Shown here piece by piece: positions 61,526 through 64,000 of a stretch of 64,000 nt of DNA. The stretch is taken from assembly GCF_003054705.1 (NCBI RefSeq), contig NZ_QAYX01000022.1, positions 1-64,000 on the forward strand. The letters run 5' to 3'. Both the position numbers and the translations under genes were made by a program. Source of the DNA: Opitutus sp. ER46. GTDB taxonomy: Bacteria; Verrucomicrobiota; Verrucomicrobiia; Opitutales; Opitutaceae. Below the pieces are notes generated by a model, which worked only from the letters and a program-made list of their open reading frames with translations, ran no database searches and was not told the DNA's origin. Numbering within the stretch: position 1 is the stretch's first letter; each line of letters starts with the position of its first letter.

Positions 61526-63661
61526 ATGCGCCTTTTTCTCACCGAGACCATGGACCAGGGCCGGCTCAACCGGCGCCGATTCCTCTTTTTCACGGGAATC
61601 TTCGGCGTCACGAGCATCGCCACGTGGTTCATGGCCGACCTCCTCTGGCGCAACGGGCTCAGCATGGTGGAGGGAATCGTCCTCCTGTTGTTCGTCGTGC
61701 TGTTCGCGCACGTGGCGGTGGGGTTCTGCACGGCGCTGGTCGGCTTCTATGTGATCAACCGCGGCGGCGACAGTTCGCGGATCGTCCCGCCGAAGCCGGG
61801 CGCGCCGCTCGCTTCGACGGCGATCATCATGCCGGTGTTCAACGAGGACGTGAGCCGCGTGTTCGAAGCCCTGCGCGTGATTTATCGCTCGGTGCAGGAG
61901 ACGGGCGAACTGGAGCACTTCGACTTCTTTGTCCTGAGCGATTCCAACCAGCCGAACCAGTGGATCCAGGAGGAGGTGGCCTGGCTCGAGCTCTGCAAGC
62001 AGGTGAACGGTTTCGGGAAGATCTTTTACCGGAAGCGCCGCATTTCGATTAACAAGAAGGCCGGCAACGTCGCCGACTTCCTGCGCCGCTGGGGCCGGCG
62101 CTACCGCTACATGGTCGTGCTCGACGCCGACTCGATCATGACCGGCCGGAGCCTCGTGCAGCTCGTGGCGACGATGGAGAAGCACCCGTCGATCGGCATC
62201 CTGCAGACCGCGCCGCGGATCGTGAATGGCACGACCCTGTTTGCGCGCGTGCAGTCGTTCGCCAATCGGCTCTACAGCCCGCTGTTCCTGGCCGGCCTCA
62301 ATTACTGGCAGCAGCACGAGGGCAATTACTGGGGGCACAACGCGGTGATCCGCGTGCAGCCGTTCATCGACCACTGCGCGCTGCCCGACCTGCCCGGCAG
62401 CGAACCCTTCGGCGGCCGCATCCTTTCGCACGACTTCGTGGAGGCGGCGCTGATGCGCAAGGCCGGCTGGGGCGTGTGGTTGGCGGGCGACATCGAGGGC
62501 ACCTTCGAGGAGGGCCCGCCGACGCTGATCGATTCCGCGAAGCGCGACCGCCGCTGGTGCCAGGGCAACATGCAGCATACCTGGCTGCTCACCGCCCGCG
62601 GTTTCCGGCCGGCCAATCGCTTCCACATGCTCATGGGCGTGATGGGCTACGTGTCCTCGCCGCTCTGGCTGTTCTTCCTGCTCGTCAGCACGATCCACGT
62701 CTTTGCGCAGGTGACCTCGCCGGGGAAACTCGGTCCGCGGCCGGAGGATTACACTTCGATCTTCGGCTACGAACTGGAGGTGCCGGAGGCCTTCACGCTG
62801 TTCCTGCTGACGATGTTCCTGCTCTTCGTTCCGAAGGTCCTGAGTGTGATCGTCGCTTTCAACCGCGGCCACGCGGACCGATTTGGCGGCCGCCGCGAAC
62901 TCGTCACCAGCGCCGTGCTCGAGACGGTGCTGTCCGCGCTCATCGCGCCGATCTCGATGGCGTTCAACGCGAAGTTCGTCCTGACGACGCTGCTCGGCCA
63001 GGGCGTTTCCTGGGTGACGCAGCGGCGGGACGCCGATGTCGACGGCACCGACTGGCGCGAGGCGATCCTGACCCACGGCGGGCAGACCTGCTTCGGGGTG
63101 GTGTGGGGCGTGTCCTCGTTCATCATCTCGCCCGGCTTCTTCTGGTGGCTCAGTCCGGTGATCGCGGGCCTCGTGCTTTCGATCCCGATCTCGATCTTCC
63201 TGAGCAAGGCCTCCATCGGCCGCGGGGCGCGCGAGCTCGGATTGTTCATGACGCCGGAGGAGGTTGCGGCGCCGTACGAACTGAGGCGCCTCGAGCAGAA
63301 CCTCGCGGAGTGCTACCGGCACCTCGCGCCAATCGGCCCGCTGCGGGCGGACTATGGCCTGCTCCAGGCCGTGCTCGACCCGTACGTCAACGCGCTGCAC
63401 GTCGCGCTGCTGCGGCAGCGGCGGCAGACCGAGGAGTCGCGCGAGTGGTTTGCCCAGTTGCGCGACCGTCTGCTGCATGACGGGCCCGGCAACCTGACGA
63501 CGAAGGAGAAACTCGCGCTGCTGATGGATGCCGACTCGATGCTCGAACTGCACCGGGAGTTGTGGAATTCGCCGGCTGAGTCGCTGGCCGAGTGGTGGCG
63601 GCTGGCAATGCGCCAGTACAACGTGCTCACGGCCGCGCCGACGACGGCGCTTTATCGCTGA
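61526..63661 (+). CDS. opgH: Glucan biosynthesis glucosyltransferase OpgH
   Basis: 711 residues. Membrane GT2 enzyme that polymerises glucose from UDP-glucose into the linear glucan chain. Two N-terminal membrane segments, then the catalytic domain (MPVFNEDVSRVFEALR, VLDADSIM with the DxD-type Asp, HDFVEAALMRKAGW, RRWCQGNMQH = the Q/RxxRW-like box), then further membrane segments and a C-terminal cytoplasmic tail. Shorter N-terminal region than in E. coli. Last gene of the operon. Confidence 0.93.
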   Translation: MRLFLTETMDQGRLNRRRFLFFTGIFGVTSIATWFMADLLWRNGLSMVEGIVLLLFVVLFAHVAVGFCTALVGFYVINRGGDSSRIVPPKPGAPLASTAIIMPVFNEDVSRVFEALRVIYRSVQETGELEHFDFFVLSDSNQPNQWIQEEVAWLELCKQVNGFGKIFYRKRRISINKKAGNVADFLRRWGRRYRYMVVLDADSIMTGRSLVQLVATMEKHPSIGILQTAPRIVNGTTLFARVQSFANRLYSPLFLAGLNYWQQHEGNYWGHNAVIRVQPFIDHCALPDLPGSEPFGGRILSHDFVEAALMRKAGWGVWLAGDIEGTFEEGPPTLIDSAKRDRRWCQGNMQHTWLLTARGFRPANRFHMLMGVMGYVSSPLWLFFLLVSTIHVFAQVTSPGKLGPRPEDYTSIFGYELEVPEAFTLFLLTMFLLFVPKVLSVIVAFNRGHADRFGGRRELVTSAVLETVLSALIAPISMAFNAKFVLTTLLGQGVSWVTQRRDADVDGTDWREAILTHGGQTCFGVVWGVSSFIISPGFFWWLSPVIAGLVLSIPISIFLSKASIGRGARELGLFMTPEEVAAPYELRRLEQNLAECYRHLAPIGPLRADYGLLQAVLDPYVNALHVALLRQRRQTEESREWFAQLRDRLLHDGPGNLTTKEKLALLMDADSMLELHRELWNSPAESLAEWWRLAMRQYNVLTAAPTTALYR

Positions 63662-63743
63662 GCGGTGCCCGGAGACTGGCGGCAGGGGCGACCATCGAAC
63701 GCCGGCGCGCCAGACGGCACGCGAGAACCGCCGGCGCAGCGGC

Positions 63744-64000
63744 TCAGCGCTTGATGATTCGCCTCAGCTCGGCCTCGGCGCGATCGTACTCGGCGCGGAG
63801 TTCGGCGATGAGCGGCGCCACGTCGGCGAGCCCGTGCTCGCGGGAGTGGTGTTCGAGTCGCTCGGCGACGGTGCGGACGTCGGTGGCGCCGACGTTGCCG
63901 GAGCTGCCCTTGATGCTGTGGGCGGCACGGGTGAATGTCGGGATGTCGCCGGCGGCGAGGCTGCGGTCCAGTTCGGCCAGCCGGACCGGCGTATCGTCGA
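63744..64000 (-). CDS. HPt domain protein, partial
   Basis: Only the C-terminal 85 or so codons lie in the window. Reads RAAHSIKGSSGNVGA, the histidine phosphotransfer signature with the phospho-acceptor His, followed by a helical bundle end (LADVAPLIAELRAEYDRAEA). It could be a stand-alone HPt protein or the tail of a hybrid kinase. The 5' part is beyond the right edge. Confidence 0.78.
   Translation of the reverse strand, partial: DDTPVRLAELDRSLAAGDIPTFTRAAHSIKGSSGNVGATDVRTVAERLEHHSREHGLADVAPLIAELRAEYDRAEAELRRIIKR

Overview
The window looks like a chromosomal segment of a high-GC Gram-negative bacterium, most likely Verrucomicrobiota of the Opitutaceae type. This is inferred from gene content, not from a marker-gene comparison: an opgG/opgH glucan operon, an ExbB/ExbD/TonB set, plant-polysaccharide lyases with Tat or Sec signals, Rhs polymorphic toxins beside an Ig-like secreted protein, and several families of phrase-like intergenic repeats. 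Most of it is ordinary core and accessory chromosome. The clearly mobile part is about 35.9-43.8 kb.

Layout. 0.3-3.6 kb: metG and menF. 3.9-8.3 kb: exported proteins, among them a thioredoxin/TonB-C fusion and a DUF1573/dihaem cytochrome. 8.6-11.4 kb, minus strand: a sugar kinase, tmk and holB. 11.6-13.9 kb: ExbB, ExbD and TonB, then tRNA-Ala(GGC) with a terminator. 14.3-20.3 kb: a Tat-exported exo-rhamnogalacturonan-lyase-like protein, a 2-hydroxyacid dehydrogenase and an epimerase. 20.4-22.0 kb: a HipBA-like pair. 22.1-28.6 kb: a c-type/PQQ-type sugar dehydrogenase, a DUF2293 protein, a response regulator, a site-2 protease, a sigma-54 activator behind its own sigma-54-type promoter, and an HDOD protein overlapping cheD. 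29.2-31.1 kb: ogt and an Ada-AlkA fusion (alkylation repair). 31.3-35.9 kb: an AI-2E family permease, a DUF3309 protein, a secreted esterase, a GatB/YqeY protein and a ferredoxin.

36.1-43.8 kb is the accessory region. It holds an RQC-minor-like DNA-binding gene beside two helically phased palindromes. Two Rhs fragments follow; both lack their N-termini, share a near-identical block of about 560 bp, and carry different C-terminal toxins, each followed by its own immunity gene. The first pair is recognisably colicin D-like. A RAYT transposase and a 34-bp tandem repeat lie between them, and two genes for a secreted Ig-like protein and a membrane protein come after.

44.0-52.7 kb is housekeeping: ffh, a CheY-like regulator, an Lrp/AsnC regulator with an aminotransferase, then der, fmt, a LysM protein and parB. 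52.8-58.2 kb has a 7TM histidine kinase, a pectate lyase-like protein and an ECF sigma operon that ends in its anti-sigma factor. 58.4-63.7 kb is a tightly overlapping operon: a uracil-DNA glycosylase, opgG, an unknown membrane-anchored protein and opgH. A partial HPt gene runs off the right edge.

The most unusual signal is in the spaces between genes. At least six families of degenerate tandem phrases occur, and in three of them the copies are preceded by a perfectly paired hairpin whose sequence changes from copy to copy while the pairing is kept.
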